A DNA stretch of 44,588 nt from an uncultured Candidatus Saccharimonas sp. (GCA_943353855.1 CALRBD010000003.1:1-44588), one strand, 5' to 3'. Shown: positions 23,037 to 31,659, counted from the first letter of the stretch. Numbers and translations are program-made. The notes: a model not told the origin generated them from the letters alone.

Positions 23037-24218
23037 CTAGAATAGCCCGCTGATCCAGTCAGTAAATCGTTGCCAGAGGCTTGGTGCGTTGCTTGGAATA
23101 GTTGTTACCTGCTCAGTTGATTGGGCAATTGTGCTAGCTTTATTGTTCTTTGGATCAGGGTTAATCTGCTCACCCACTACAACCAAGCGATTCAATGAAC
23201 TACCAGGAGGGTCACAGGTAATTAGTGTGGCTGTTGCAGGCTTGGATGCCGTAGCATTAAGAACACTAATGTCAGTGGGCTTAACTATTTTTTTGTCATA
23301 TATCTTATACGAATAACGTACGCCATCTTTAGTCAGGAAGAATACATCTCCAATATCCATTTTATTAAGCAGTACGAACGCAAACTTATATTGACCCTTA
23401 TTAAGAATATTATTACTTGAGTGACCGAAAATTACTGCATTACCTAGTTCACCTGGATTTGGTGTGTTGGGGTAATGTACTACTCCTCTTTCAAGCGCTT
23501 TTTGTATGGCCCCTTCTTGAAGCGATGGCTCATCGTAGATGACTGGTATTTCAACATTTATTTTAGGAATAATAATTTTTGGCGTTGCACCCACTGCTGT
23601 CGTTGCACTATCTATAAGGATTGGAGTACTACTAACCTGCTTGCTTGGACTTATGAACGGGGCAATAAAACGGTCGTTGAATAAGCCAAATAACATAATG
23701 AATACGACGAGTGCTCCCATGGCCAGGCCAAATAGAAGTGATTGAAAGTGCTGTTTTGCCTTAAGGGTTCCTTTGGACTTTGATCGAGGCGCTGCAAGTA
23801 ACTGTTTCTTTAGATCACTCACAGACCGCTTCGTGGATTGTGTTTGCTTTGTATTGTGGCTAACTGGTGTTTGGACTACTGGTTTGGTTGCATACTGGGA
23901 GACATCTTGCTTACCATGTTGATTATAAAATTCTTGCCAAACATCATGTTTCTCACTGTCAGGCAGAGCCGCGTAGTATTGATGCCAAGCTGTCTGTATG
24001 TCTGCTAGTGATTTTCCGGATTTAGTAAGCTGTTGCATGAAGCGTTGGTGCTTTGAGTGGGATGCTACGGTTGGATCAAAACTCTCAGCAATTTCTTCGC
24101 TGGCACTTGGCTCGCTCTGGTACAGGCTATCTATTTTTTGACGAATTAAATCTGCAGCTTGTCCTGAATGGCTATCTGCGTTCTTGTTTGTATCGGTATG
24201 GTCAGTAGTGTTCGACAT
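23037..24218 (-). CDS. Sortase with a long cytoplasmic N-terminal region
   Basis: Cysteine transpeptidase of the sortase superfamily, which attaches or polymerises surface proteins. Catalytic residues are H266 (VIFGHSSNN), C335 (LITCDPPG) and R344 (SLNRLVVVGEQ). One membrane helix lies at about 158-180. The 157 residues before it are hydrophilic, cytoplasmic and unusually long for a sortase, with a conserved-looking part DIQTAWHQYYAALPDSEKHDVWQ. The TCDPPG context fits class D/E-like enzymes better than class A. No protein with an LPXTG-type sorting signal is encoded in this window, so its substrates must be elsewhere. A TATACT at 24233-24238 lies 14 bases before the ATG. Confidence 0.92.
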   Translation of the reverse strand: MSNTTDHTDTNKNADSHSGQAADLIRQKIDSLYQSEPSASEEIAESFDPTVASHSKHQRFMQQLTKSGKSLADIQTAWHQYYAALPDSEKHDVWQEFYNQHGKQDVSQYATKPVVQTPVSHNTKQTQSTKRSVSDLKKQLLAAPRSKSKGTLKAKQHFQSLLFGLAMGALVVFIMLFGLFNDRFIAPFISPSKQVSSTPILIDSATTAVGATPKIIIPKINVEIPVIYDEPSLQEGAIQKALERGVVHYPNTPNPGELGNAVIFGHSSNNILNKGQYKFAFVLLNKMDIGDVFFLTKDGVRYSYKIYDKKIVKPTDISVLNATASKPATATLITCDPPGSSLNRLVVVGEQINPDPKNNKASTIAQSTEQVTTIPSNAPSLWQRFTDWISGLF

Positions 24219-24293
24219 ATGCGTTACTCTTTAGTATACGTTATTTTATACCTAAAACGGAGAACAAAATGCTTATGTTATACAGTCACTGAT

Positions 24294-24323
24294 CGGACAG
24301 TATTACTACAAATATGGTATAAT
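24294..24323 (+). promoter_or_regulatory. Promoter of tRNA-Leu
   Basis: CGGACA (24294-24299), 18-nt spacer, extended -10 TGG-TATAAT (TATAAT at 24318-24323). Start of transcription about 30 nt before the tRNA. Confidence 0.6.
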
Positions 24324-24360
24324 TACCCCTGTCGTAAAGATAACATTCTTTATATCTGAA

Positions 24361-24447
24361 GCCGCAGTGGTGGAATTGGTAGACACGCCGGACTCAAAAT
24401 CCTGTGAGAGCAATCTCGTGACGGTTCAAGTCCGTCCTGCGGCACCA
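24361..24447 (+). tRNA. tRNA-Leu (anticodon CAA)
   Basis: 87 nt including encoded CCA. Acceptor GCCGCAG pairs with CTGCGGC. The D-arm contains GAATTGGTAGACAC and the anticodon loop is CTCAAAA. The long class II variable arm is TGAGAGCAATCTCGTG, the T-loop TTCAAGT and the discriminator A. The anticodon stem CCGGA/TCCTG has a C-T mismatch at the second pair. It reads UUG codons. Confidence 0.96.
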
Positions 24448-24461
24448 GCTGTAAAGAATAC

Positions 24462-25286
24462 CTAGTCGTCGATTTGTATTAGCGCTGAAGTCATCGCTTG
24501 AAAAACTTTAGTTGGATTTTGTAACCACCACACTGCTATGTGGGATGCTACAGGAATTTGCCAGGTTGTCTCAGAGTAGTGTGGGTAGATAGTTGAGCTT
24601 ACATCCCCGCCATAGGCTACAAGCATAGTGTCCTGATGGCGTACTACAACCGCAACTGGATTATCTTGTGTGAAATCATGGAGTGCGTCTATAAGGTGCA
24701 TGAGGTCCATGGTATGCGTAATGGCAACAGGAGACTTATTGTTCTTAAATAGTCTTTGTAACTGCGTAACACTAAGGACGAGAGCAGTATTACTTCGCGT
24801 TAGTATTGTCTCGGGATGCATAATTACATATTCTGCAGCGTCTTGAGTTATTGTGACGGCACGTTGTGTTGCGCGCAGTAGTTTCTCAATCACTATTGCA
24901 GTCTCACTATTTTTCCCAAGGTCACCTGCCAAAAGAATACTATCTGCCCATGAAGCTGCGTCATGCATTTCAGCTAGAGCGCTACTTGCAAAACTGCCAC
25001 TTGGCGTACTTGGAGCGTAGGATATTTCAAGAGATGGACCCTGAAAGTGTTCCAGCTGTTTTTTTATATGGTCAGGAATTAAGACTCGGGCACTACCGAT
25101 TCCCGCAGCTACGGCCTCCTGGTAAGCAATTGCAGGTGCAGAGAAGCCATAGGCGTGACCGCCGATAATGAGTAACTTTCCAGATGCTTGTTTGTTCTCT
25201 GGTTTACTCCAGATAACATCAGGATATAGTGGTTTAGCTCCCTGTTTATGCCAATAAGTACGTGGTGCCATGGGGTTCCATTTCAT
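24462..25286 (-). CDS. YjeF C-terminal/NnrD-like ribokinase-fold protein, probably degenerate
   Basis: 274 residues. The N-terminal half resembles the ADP/ATP-dependent NAD(P)H-hydrate dehydratase domain: GKLLIIGGHAYGFSAPAIAYQEAVAAGIGSARVLIP, then ADSILLAGDLGKNSE where active enzymes have a GPGLG-type motif. The C-terminal GMGD-like motif carrying the catalytic aspartate is not visible. The corresponding part reads IPVASHIAVWWLQ after VAYGGDVSSTIYPHYS. It may therefore be a binding protein or an enzyme with altered chemistry. The start overlaps the upstream HAD gene by 41 bases; ATG 25274 is an alternative start. Third gene of the exoA-HAD-NnrD-like unit. Confidence 0.7.
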   Translation of the reverse strand: MKWNPMAPRTYWHKQGAKPLYPDVIWSKPENKQASGKLLIIGGHAYGFSAPAIAYQEAVAAGIGSARVLIPDHIKKQLEHFQGPSLEISYAPSTPSGSFASSALAEMHDAASWADSILLAGDLGKNSETAIVIEKLLRATQRAVTITQDAAEYVIMHPETILTRSNTALVLSVTQLQRLFKNNKSPVAITHTMDLMHLIDALHDFTQDNPVAVVVRHQDTMLVAYGGDVSSTIYPHYSETTWQIPVASHIAVWWLQNPTKVFQAMTSALIQIDD

Positions 25287-25968
25287 AGATTACATTTTTA
25301 CGTTCAACAACAATCTTCCAAGACTCACTACGAGCTCGATCGTAAAGTTTCTGGTCTGGATTAAATGCTATAGGCTGTTCAACTAGTTCCATCATGGCGG
25401 CATCACTTAAGCTATCTCCGACCGCTATACTTCCCTCTTTTGCTAGTGAGTGCTTAGCAATAAGTTTCTGTAAAATACTTTTCTTATCTGCGCTACCTAG
25501 TTGTTTCTCCCCAGAAAAAGATTCTGTAGTTCGATTATAATTAGTTCCCACATAGTCATCAAAACCATAATGCTGTGCAATGGCTCGGACGAGTTCCTGA
25601 TGTGAGCCTGAGATCGCAAGCATTACATAGTCTTTGGCCTTTAGATTTTTAATGAGGTCTCTGGTATAGGTATATACCTGATCTTTATATTCAGTTATGA
25701 CTTCCTCAACGTACCTGTCGAAATCATCAGGCTTAAGAGTTGGTAGTGCATCCTCATATGTTTGAATGAGAGTTCGCTCGTAATCATGAAATGCTTCTTT
25801 GTGCTCCCTATTCTTCCATTTCATTCGTGCATTACGCAGCGTTAGTCTGGCGTCAGGACCAAGGTGCCCTGCGCTGGCAAGCTTCTGTACGACTGCATGA
25901 TATAACTGCCACCTAATTAAAGTGCCGTCTATGTCGAAAACTGCGAAAGGCTTTTGGGCATCTGACAT
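25246..25968 (-). CDS. HAD-superfamily phosphatase (subfamily IB, SerB-like)
   Basis: 240 residues from ATG 25968. HAD motif I is FDIDGTL with D12/D14, motif II is the serine in LAISGSHQ, and motifs III and IV are GEKQ and GDSLSDAAMM. The helical cap between motifs I and II fits HAD-IB enzymes that act on small phosphorylated metabolites; the substrate is not predictable. Start choice: ATG 25968 lies one base after the exonuclease stop codon, giving tight coupling. A longer frame from 26019 would add residues encoded inside the exonuclease gene. Overlaps the downstream NnrD-like gene. Confidence 0.88.
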   Translation of the reverse strand: MSDAQKPFAVFDIDGTLIRWQLYHAVVQKLASAGHLGPDARLTLRNARMKWKNREHKEAFHDYERTLIQTYEDALPTLKPDDFDRYVEEVITEYKDQVYTYTRDLIKNLKAKDYVMLAISGSHQELVRAIAQHYGFDDYVGTNYNRTTESFSGEKQLGSADKKSILQKLIAKHSLAKEGSIAVGDSLSDAAMMELVEQPIAFNPDQKLYDRARSESWKIVVERKNVIYEMEPHGTTYLLA

Positions 25969-25969
25969 T

Positions 25970-26767
25970 TTAGAAATCCAATTCAATACTGACTGGACAA
26001 TGGTCACTGCCCATGACATCTGGGTGAATAGTTGATTTAATGATGTGTGATTCGAGTGACTTAGAAGCCAGCCAGTAGTCTATCCTCCAACCAACATTAC
26101 GTGCTCGAGCATTCGCCCAGTGTGTCCACCAGCTGTAATGTCCGTTACCTTTCGTGAATATTCTAAATGAATCTATAAAACCGGCTTTAACAAAGTTATC
26201 AAAGCCTTCTCTCTCTTCATTCGTAAAGCCGTGCTTACCAACATTTGGTTTCGGATTCGCAAGGTCATCCTCAGAATGAGCAACGTTAAGGTCGCCGCAG
26301 AATAAGACAGGCTTTTTATTTTCGAGTTCTTTGACGTAAGCCAGGAAAGCTTTATCCCAGTGCTTGTGACGTAGCTCTAATCGAGATAGATCCCCCTTAG
26401 CATTTGGTGTATAAACTGTGACTACCCAGAATTTTTCAAACTCCGCTGCAATGACGCGGCCTTCGTCATTAGGGTTGCCGTAGGTATCGCCGTGTACTTC
26501 ATATTTATTAATTATCTCTTCCGGGAATCCATTAACAACCTGCAGTGGACTATCTTTAGAAAATATCGCAGTTCCTGAGTATCCCTTTTTTACGGCTGAG
26601 TTCCAGTACTCTTTATAGTCTGGAAGATCTATTTCGACTTGCTCGCGACTTGCCTTGGTTTCTTGAAGACACAAAATATCCGGTTTATGTTCTTCAATAA
26701 ACTTTTGAAAAGTCCCTTTATTGATAACCGCACGAATTCCATTTACGTTCCATGAGTATAGTTTCAT
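25970..26767 (-). CDS. xth: Exodeoxyribonuclease III / AP endonuclease (ExoA/XthA)
   Basis: Base-excision repair nuclease that cuts 5' to abasic sites. From ATG 26767 the protein is 265 residues and begins MKLYSWNVNGIRAV. Family residues: N7, E in LCLQETKA, the YTPNAKGDLSRLELR segment, CGDLNVAHSEDDLANPK, the W-rich YSWWTHWANARARNVGWRIDYWLAS and the terminal GSDHCPVSIEL. The longer frame starting at 26827 would overlap the divergent pyrH. ATG 26767 begins exactly at the conserved sequence and has TATACT six bases before it. First gene of a three-gene unit with a HAD phosphatase and an NnrD-like protein. Confidence 0.96.
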   Translation of the reverse strand: MKLYSWNVNGIRAVINKGTFQKFIEEHKPDILCLQETKASREQVEIDLPDYKEYWNSAVKKGYSGTAIFSKDSPLQVVNGFPEEIINKYEVHGDTYGNPNDEGRVIAAEFEKFWVVTVYTPNAKGDLSRLELRHKHWDKAFLAYVKELENKKPVLFCGDLNVAHSEDDLANPKPNVGKHGFTNEEREGFDNFVKAGFIDSFRIFTKGNGHYSWWTHWANARARNVGWRIDYWLASKSLESHIIKSTIHPDVMGSDHCPVSIELDF

Positions 26768-26773
26768 AGTAAT

Positions 26774-26779
26774 AGTATA
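26774..26779 (-). promoter_or_regulatory. -10 element of the exonuclease III gene, leaderless type
   Basis: TATACT on the minus strand, exactly 6 nt before ATG 26767. It faces the pyrH promoter across about 20 bases. Confidence 0.6.
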
Positions 26780-26800
26780 GCCTGGCACACTCTTCTCTGC

Positions 26801-26806
26801 TAGACT
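26801..26806 (+). promoter_or_regulatory. Possible -10 element of pyrH, leaderless type
   Basis: TAGACT on the plus strand, 8 nt before ATG 26815, with no Shine-Dalgarno sequence between. Confidence 0.4.
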
Positions 26807-26814
26807 GGTTGCTA

Positions 26815-27528
26815 ATGACTGATTCATACAACCGCATCTTACTAAAACTATCTGGGGAACAATTAGCTGGTGAATTTGAGAGTGGTATCGACCCTAAGCT
26901 TGTCGCCTGGCTTGCTCAAGAAGTTAAGAAAGTAAGTCAAAGTGGTTGCCAGGTGATTATTATGGTCGGTGGCGGTAACTTCGTTCGTGGCGCTCAAATC
27001 GCTGGCCACGGTATTCAACGCGTTACTGGTGACCATATGGGAATGCTGGCTACCATGATAAACGCCCTAGCCCTTACAGATATCTTTGAAGCTCAAGAAG
27101 TTGAGACGCGGTGTTTAAGTAATATCTTTGCCCAACAAGTCGCTGAACCTTTTGTCTTTAGGTTAGCAAATAAACATCTTCAGAAGCATCGCGTTGTTGT
27201 CGTGGCTGGAGGAATTGGTAGGCCTTATCTTACTACTGACACTGCTGCAGTTAGCCTAGCACTTGAACTGGACTGCGATATTGTTCTCAAAGCCACAAAA
27301 GTAGACGGAGTGTACACCAAAGACCCCGCTAAATTCCCTGATGCAGAAAGACTTGAAAAAATATCTTTCCAAGAGGCAGTTGAGAATGAAGAAATCTCAG
27401 TAATGGATAAGGCGGCACTTGGACTGGCTATGGAACACAAGATGCCGGTAATTGTATTTGACGCTATGAAAGAAGATAACCTACTTCGTGCTTCTCGCGG
27501 TGAACAAATTGGCACCAAGATCTCCTGA
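26815..27528 (+). CDS. pyrH: UMP kinase (PyrH)
   Basis: Phosphorylates UMP to UDP; bacterial UMP kinases belong to the amino-acid kinase fold and form hexamers. 237 residues from ATG 26815. Landmarks: LLKLSGEQLAG, VGGGNFVRGAQ, the UMP-binding region RVTGDHMGMLATMINALAL, VVVAGGIGRPYLTTDTAA, ATKVDGVYTKDP and the terminal SRGEQIGTKIS. ATG 26815 is preferred over TTG 26809, which lies two codons upstream. It ends in TGA, one of the genes showing that UGA is a stop codon here. It is divergent from the exonuclease gene; no frr or tsf gene is adjacent, unlike in many bacteria. Confidence 0.97.
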   Translation: MTDSYNRILLKLSGEQLAGEFESGIDPKLVAWLAQEVKKVSQSGCQVIIMVGGGNFVRGAQIAGHGIQRVTGDHMGMLATMINALALTDIFEAQEVETRCLSNIFAQQVAEPFVFRLANKHLQKHRVVVVAGGIGRPYLTTDTAAVSLALELDCDIVLKATKVDGVYTKDPAKFPDAERLEKISFQEAVENEEISVMDKAALGLAMEHKMPVIVFDAMKEDNLLRASRGEQIGTKIS

Positions 27529-27633
27529 AAATTATTAATATTATTCCCAAGAAACGATTCCTCATATAAGGTTCTATTGTGATTATGCTTATCAGGGCAT
27601 ACAATACACTTAAATACTTAATAGAGGTCTCAA

Positions 27634-29415
27634 ATGGATGACGATAAATCACAGAACCAAAATCAAAATGATCAGATACCTACAAGTCCCGCTGAACAGC
27701 CGCAGCATGTAGAGCCAGAGCATACTGAAGTTAAGCCAAGTAAAGGCTCTTTTTTTAAGAATAAAAAAGTCTTAATTGGCATTGCTTTAGCAGTAGTGCT
27801 GATTATTGGAGTAAGTATTTTCCTTCTTACTAAAAATAAAGAAAAATCTACCAATGGGTCTAATAACTCTAATTCAGTTACCGAGACCGCAGAAGGTTAC
27901 GTTGTTAATGGAAACACCTATTATAAGAATCCAACTGTTATAAAAGGCTTGGCCTTAGCAAAAGATTATAAATGTAGCGGTAGCGAGGATTGCACAGACG
28001 GTGTTTCTTCAAGTGCTCTAAGTTATCTAATTGGAAAAACAAAAGCAAATGAAGATATAATCCTATTTCAGAATTATGATACTGGAAGTAAAGCGTCTAT
28101 TATTCTCGTTAAAAAAGGAACAAACTACGAAGTTGTTCTGCCAAGCGAAGATAAGATCTACGTATCTTTTAATAGCAATGTATCAAAAACTTCATCAACA
28201 AAGCTTGATGAACTGGTTGCTGACAGTAGCATCACGATAAAGGGACAGCCTTTATCTTCTGACGGTTACCCAGGTGCTGCTTTCCTCAACTACGACAATA
28301 ATAAGCGTAAGCTTGTAAATGGACCACCAGAAAAAGGGACAAAACTCTACACTAAAGACAACTTTGATTACTACGTCAAAAAACAAGAGCTAACTAACTA
28401 TTCCCTTAATAAAATCACAGCATACTTCGGCGACCTTATTAGCTATGATGTTACCCTAGCTGGCGAATTGGGTGCAAAAGATTCCAAAGCTACTGAAAAA
28501 ATTAAGTGGAGTAAAGGCGAACAGACGTCTGCAACCTATAGATCGGGCGGTGGCGGTTGCGGAAGCGGATCATCCTATGTTGTTGCAGATGTCCAAAAGT
28601 CAGATCTTACAGAAGTTGGTAAAACACCGCAAGGTCAAACTGTATATAGCCTGAACCCTTCAAATCCATTAGTAACTGAAATCTACACTAAAGATTATGA
28701 TAAAGGTAGTGCTCTTGCCGATTCCGATGCCGCCTACAAAAATCTTTCTATCCAACAATTCAATGACAAACACGGCTATTTCTTGATCGAAAATGGTTTT
28801 GGCGAGTATATGGTATACATAAACGAAAGTCTCATTGCACAAGGCGGATGCGGAAAGCCAGTTATATATCTCTACCCTAAGGCCGATACTAATGTGTCAG
28901 TTGCTGTCGGTGCTAACGTAACGGTTTCTGAACCACTTTACCCTACTGGCGGATGGAAGAACGTGCTAGCTCGACCAAACGGACAGCTGCGTTATCAGGG
29001 CAAAGAGTACGGCTCTCTATTCTGGGAGGGACAAGGAAATGGCGAGTACCCTGCCATAACTCAAGGTATAGTTGTGGCGCAGAAAGACATGCTTGCAACT
29101 ATCGAAAAACAGCTCGCTAGCCAAGGTCTGCAAGGCCGAGAAATTACTGAATTCATTAGTTTCTGGAAGCCTAATCTTCCTAAGGATCCATATGTTCGCT
29201 TAACATGGCTCACTTTACCGCAGATTAATGAGCTCGCACCATTACGGGTTACGCCGCGTCCTAATACATCAATCCGTGTATTTCTAGACTTTGAAGGTTT
29301 ATCAAAGCCAATAAGTCTCCCTGCTCAGAAGTTTAATGCTCCAAAGCGCGAAGGATTCACATTGGTTGAATGGGGCGGTCTTGCTCGCAGAGGCTTAAGT
29401 ACCCTAATCTTTTAA
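27634..29415 (+). CDS. Large membrane-anchored surface protein with a KPVIYLYP domain
   Basis: 593 residues. A hydrophilic N-terminus (1-44) precedes one membrane helix (about 45-67, LIGIALAVVLIIGVSIFLL). A long extracytoplasmic part contains a cysteine pair near 114-119 (CSGSEDC) and a Gly-rich segment with a cysteine near 308-312 (GGGGCGSGSS). From about residue 405 comes a domain opening GGCGKPVIYLYP, followed by ITEFISFWKPNLPKDPYVRLTW and a terminal GFTLVEWGGLARRG. KPVIYLYP domains are seen in proteins of several phyla, but I know no defined function. The ATG is supported by AGAGGT seven bases upstream. Probable cell-surface protein; no LPXTG signal is present. Confidence 0.85.
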   Translation: MDDDKSQNQNQNDQIPTSPAEQPQHVEPEHTEVKPSKGSFFKNKKVLIGIALAVVLIIGVSIFLLTKNKEKSTNGSNNSNSVTETAEGYVVNGNTYYKNPTVIKGLALAKDYKCSGSEDCTDGVSSSALSYLIGKTKANEDIILFQNYDTGSKASIILVKKGTNYEVVLPSEDKIYVSFNSNVSKTSSTKLDELVADSSITIKGQPLSSDGYPGAAFLNYDNNKRKLVNGPPEKGTKLYTKDNFDYYVKKQELTNYSLNKITAYFGDLISYDVTLAGELGAKDSKATEKIKWSKGEQTSATYRSGGGGCGSGSSYVVADVQKSDLTEVGKTPQGQTVYSLNPSNPLVTEIYTKDYDKGSALADSDAAYKNLSIQQFNDKHGYFLIENGFGEYMVYINESLIAQGGCGKPVIYLYPKADTNVSVAVGANVTVSEPLYPTGGWKNVLARPNGQLRYQGKEYGSLFWEGQGNGEYPAITQGIVVAQKDMLATIEKQLASQGLQGREITEFISFWKPNLPKDPYVRLTWLTLPQINELAPLRVTPRPNTSIRVFLDFEGLSKPISLPAQKFNAPKREGFTLVEWGGLARRGLSTLIF

Positions 29416-29590
29416 CCAGTTAGAAATCTGGTAGTTCCATGCACGTAGAAGATTAAAACTGTGGGTACCCTATTATCGGAAAAAACATCTATACATTATT
29501 CTTGCATTCGAACTATAAGCTGTTGCAGGAATACTGACCTTAGATTAATGGTCAATTAGACCCGACCGTAAAAGATCAATTGTGCTATGT

Positions 29591-31405
29591 CTAGCGATAT
29601 CCTTCGGCTTGTTTGTTGAACATATCTCTATAGATACCGTTCTCACTTTTCATCAGAAGTTTGTGTGAACCGTGTTCGGTTATTTTGCCTTTATCCATTA
29701 CGTAGATTATATTAGCCTGACGCACGGTACTGAAACGATGAGATATAATAACCGTAGTCTTGTCTTTACTATGCTCTTCCAGAGTCTTAAATATTTCGTA
29801 CTCACTCTTAGCATCTACTGCTGCAGTTGGCTCATCAAGAATTAGTATCCCTGCATCCCGAAACATAGCACGCGCTAGAGCAATACGTTGCCATTGTCCA
29901 CCTGACGGCTCAATACCATTTTTAAAACCAATCTCAAGGATCTGATCGTATCCCTTTGGATACTTTTCAATGAATGAATCCGCGTCCGCTAACTTAGCTG
30001 CTTTAAATACTTTCTTTTCATCCTTGAAGTTATCTACCCGGCCTAATGCTATGTTGTCGCGCACAGAGTATGGATAGTCATTAAAGTCCTGGAATAAAAC
30101 ACCTATATGATTATAATAACTGGCAATATCTAAATCACGTACATCGACCCCACTTACGAGTATCCGGCCCTCATCAGGATCGTAGAACCTTAGCAGAAGC
30201 TTAACTATAGTAGTCTTACCCGCTCCATTCTCTCCAACAAAAGCAACTTTATCTCCTGGTTTAATTGTCAGGTTAATATTGCGTAGTGCCCATGCACTAC
30301 TACCTGGATATTTAAATGATACATTTTCAAAAATTATTGTAGGTATCTCTGCTTTCTCTATTATGGTTGGATTTTCTTTTTGTGGTAAATAAGGCTTTAC
30401 GTCAAAAAGCCAATACAGATCTTTCATGTACTCGTTGCTGTCGAATATAGAGTTTAATCCGGATACTATTAGGCTTAACGAGCTGCCAAATTGCAGGATG
30501 ATACCACTATAAAAACTATAATTTGCTAGGCTTAGAGAACCACTTAATACTTTTCTTAGGAGCCAAAGTGTAATTCCTGCGGCAACAATAATTTCAGTTG
30601 TTAGGCCAGCAAACATATGAACCTGGAATTTACGAAGATATTTAAGCTGTCGTTCATAGAAATCAGTGTACAGACCCTTTAGTATATTTATAAGATGGTC
30701 TCTGCTGCCAAATATTTTGGTTTCCTGTAGTTTTTTCTTATCTTGAAGAAAAATAGCTGTCTTATATGCCAACAATGGCTTGTCGCCTTTTTCTCCCCAA
30801 AGATCCCATTTAATTTTACTAAATCTTTTTTCTGCAAAGAATCCAGGCAGTAAGGACGCTACCATAATTATTATTAGCCATGGTGCAAAAGTAAAAACGA
30901 CTATTAACGTCGACATGAGCCTGATTAGAGAATGTATAGAGCTCAAAATACTATTTGAAAATTTTTGAGGTGTATATTGGTACTCCTGCTGTACTTTCTG
31001 GAGTCTTTTCTCGAAGTCATTATTATGGTGCCATGCCATGTCTAGTCCAGAAACGGCTTTATTATAATCAACTGCTATACGTACGTACCATTTAATCCAT
31101 GTTTTACGTTCAATAAATGATATCCAGTGCCATGTAAATCGTTCACACAGTATTGCTAGTGTAGAGGCCCCGAGTAATACGTAGACGTGGTTAGCTGAAA
31201 CTGGTTGCTTTTGAGCCGCCTGAGCCAACTGGCCAATAATACGACTCGCAAAAAATAGACTAAGTATACTTGCAGCTACCTGTATCAACATAAGGCATAT
31301 GTAGCTTATTAAAGAAAGCCTATCTATTTGCCAATTGAGCTTCAGTGTTCTCCACGCGTTATAGCGTAGTGTATATTGTTTTGATTTGGTTTCTTTATTC
31401 TTCAT
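29591..31405 (-). CDS. ABC exporter, fused permease/ATPase (MsbA/MDR type)
   Basis: 604 residues: six-helix type I exporter permease (about 25-320), then an ATP-binding domain. Walker A GENGAGKTT, Q-loop LFQDFNDYPYS, signature PSGGQWQRIALARAM, Walker B ILILDEPTAAVD and H-loop ISHRFSTV are all intact. One half-transporter per polypeptide, so it should work as a dimer. The substrate is unknown. It starts only 16 bases after the 3' end of tRNA-Ser on the same strand, with no Shine-Dalgarno sequence and no separate promoter that I can see, so co-transcription with the tRNA is likely. Confidence 0.94.
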   Translation of the reverse strand: MKNKETKSKQYTLRYNAWRTLKLNWQIDRLSLISYICLMLIQVAASILSLFFASRIIGQLAQAAQKQPVSANHVYVLLGASTLAILCERFTWHWISFIERKTWIKWYVRIAVDYNKAVSGLDMAWHHNNDFEKRLQKVQQEYQYTPQKFSNSILSSIHSLIRLMSTLIVVFTFAPWLIIIMVASLLPGFFAEKRFSKIKWDLWGEKGDKPLLAYKTAIFLQDKKKLQETKIFGSRDHLINILKGLYTDFYERQLKYLRKFQVHMFAGLTTEIIVAAGITLWLLRKVLSGSLSLANYSFYSGIILQFGSSLSLIVSGLNSIFDSNEYMKDLYWLFDVKPYLPQKENPTIIEKAEIPTIIFENVSFKYPGSSAWALRNINLTIKPGDKVAFVGENGAGKTTIVKLLLRFYDPDEGRILVSGVDVRDLDIASYYNHIGVLFQDFNDYPYSVRDNIALGRVDNFKDEKKVFKAAKLADADSFIEKYPKGYDQILEIGFKNGIEPSGGQWQRIALARAMFRDAGILILDEPTAAVDAKSEYEIFKTLEEHSKDKTTVIISHRFSTVRQANIIYVMDKGKITEHGSHKLLMKSENGIYRDMFNKQAEGYR

Positions 31406-31421
31406 AGCTTATAAATTTATT

Positions 31422-31511
31422 TGGCGGAGGGAGAGGGATTTGAACCCTCGATGGAGTTGCCCCCATACCACCTTTCCAAGATGGCGCACTAGGCCACTAT
31501 GCGACCCCTCC
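31422..31511 (-). tRNA. tRNA-Ser (anticodon GGA)
   Basis: 90 nt including encoded CCA, minus strand. Acceptor GGAGGGG pairs with TCCCTCC (last pair G-U). The anticodon stem CCATC/GGTGG has loop TTGGAAA. The class II variable arm contains TATGGGGGCAACTCCAT, the T-arm is GAGGG-TTCAAAT-CCCTC and the discriminator is G. It reads UCC/UCU codons. Confidence 0.97.
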
Positions 31512-31531
31512 ATATTGCTATTTACCTGCTT

Positions 31532-31561
31532 AGTATAACGTTTTATAGACTTCTTTGACAA
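31532..31561 (-). promoter_or_regulatory. Promoter of tRNA-Ser (and probably the ABC exporter)
   Basis: On the minus strand: TTGTCA (31561-31556), 18-nt spacer, TATACT (31537-31532). Start of transcription about 13 nt before the tRNA. Confidence 0.65.
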
Positions 31562-31659
31562 AAGTACCTGTATTTACTTGCGTTATTATAAATTAACATC
31601 GTAGAATAAAGGTATCTACTCCTATACATAAATATAGGATCGGAGAAGCCTCAAATTCT

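Noticed and set aside
29416-29436. ACCAG...CTGGT hairpin after the KPVIYLYP gene as a terminator.
   Set aside because: A five-base stem without a following T-run.
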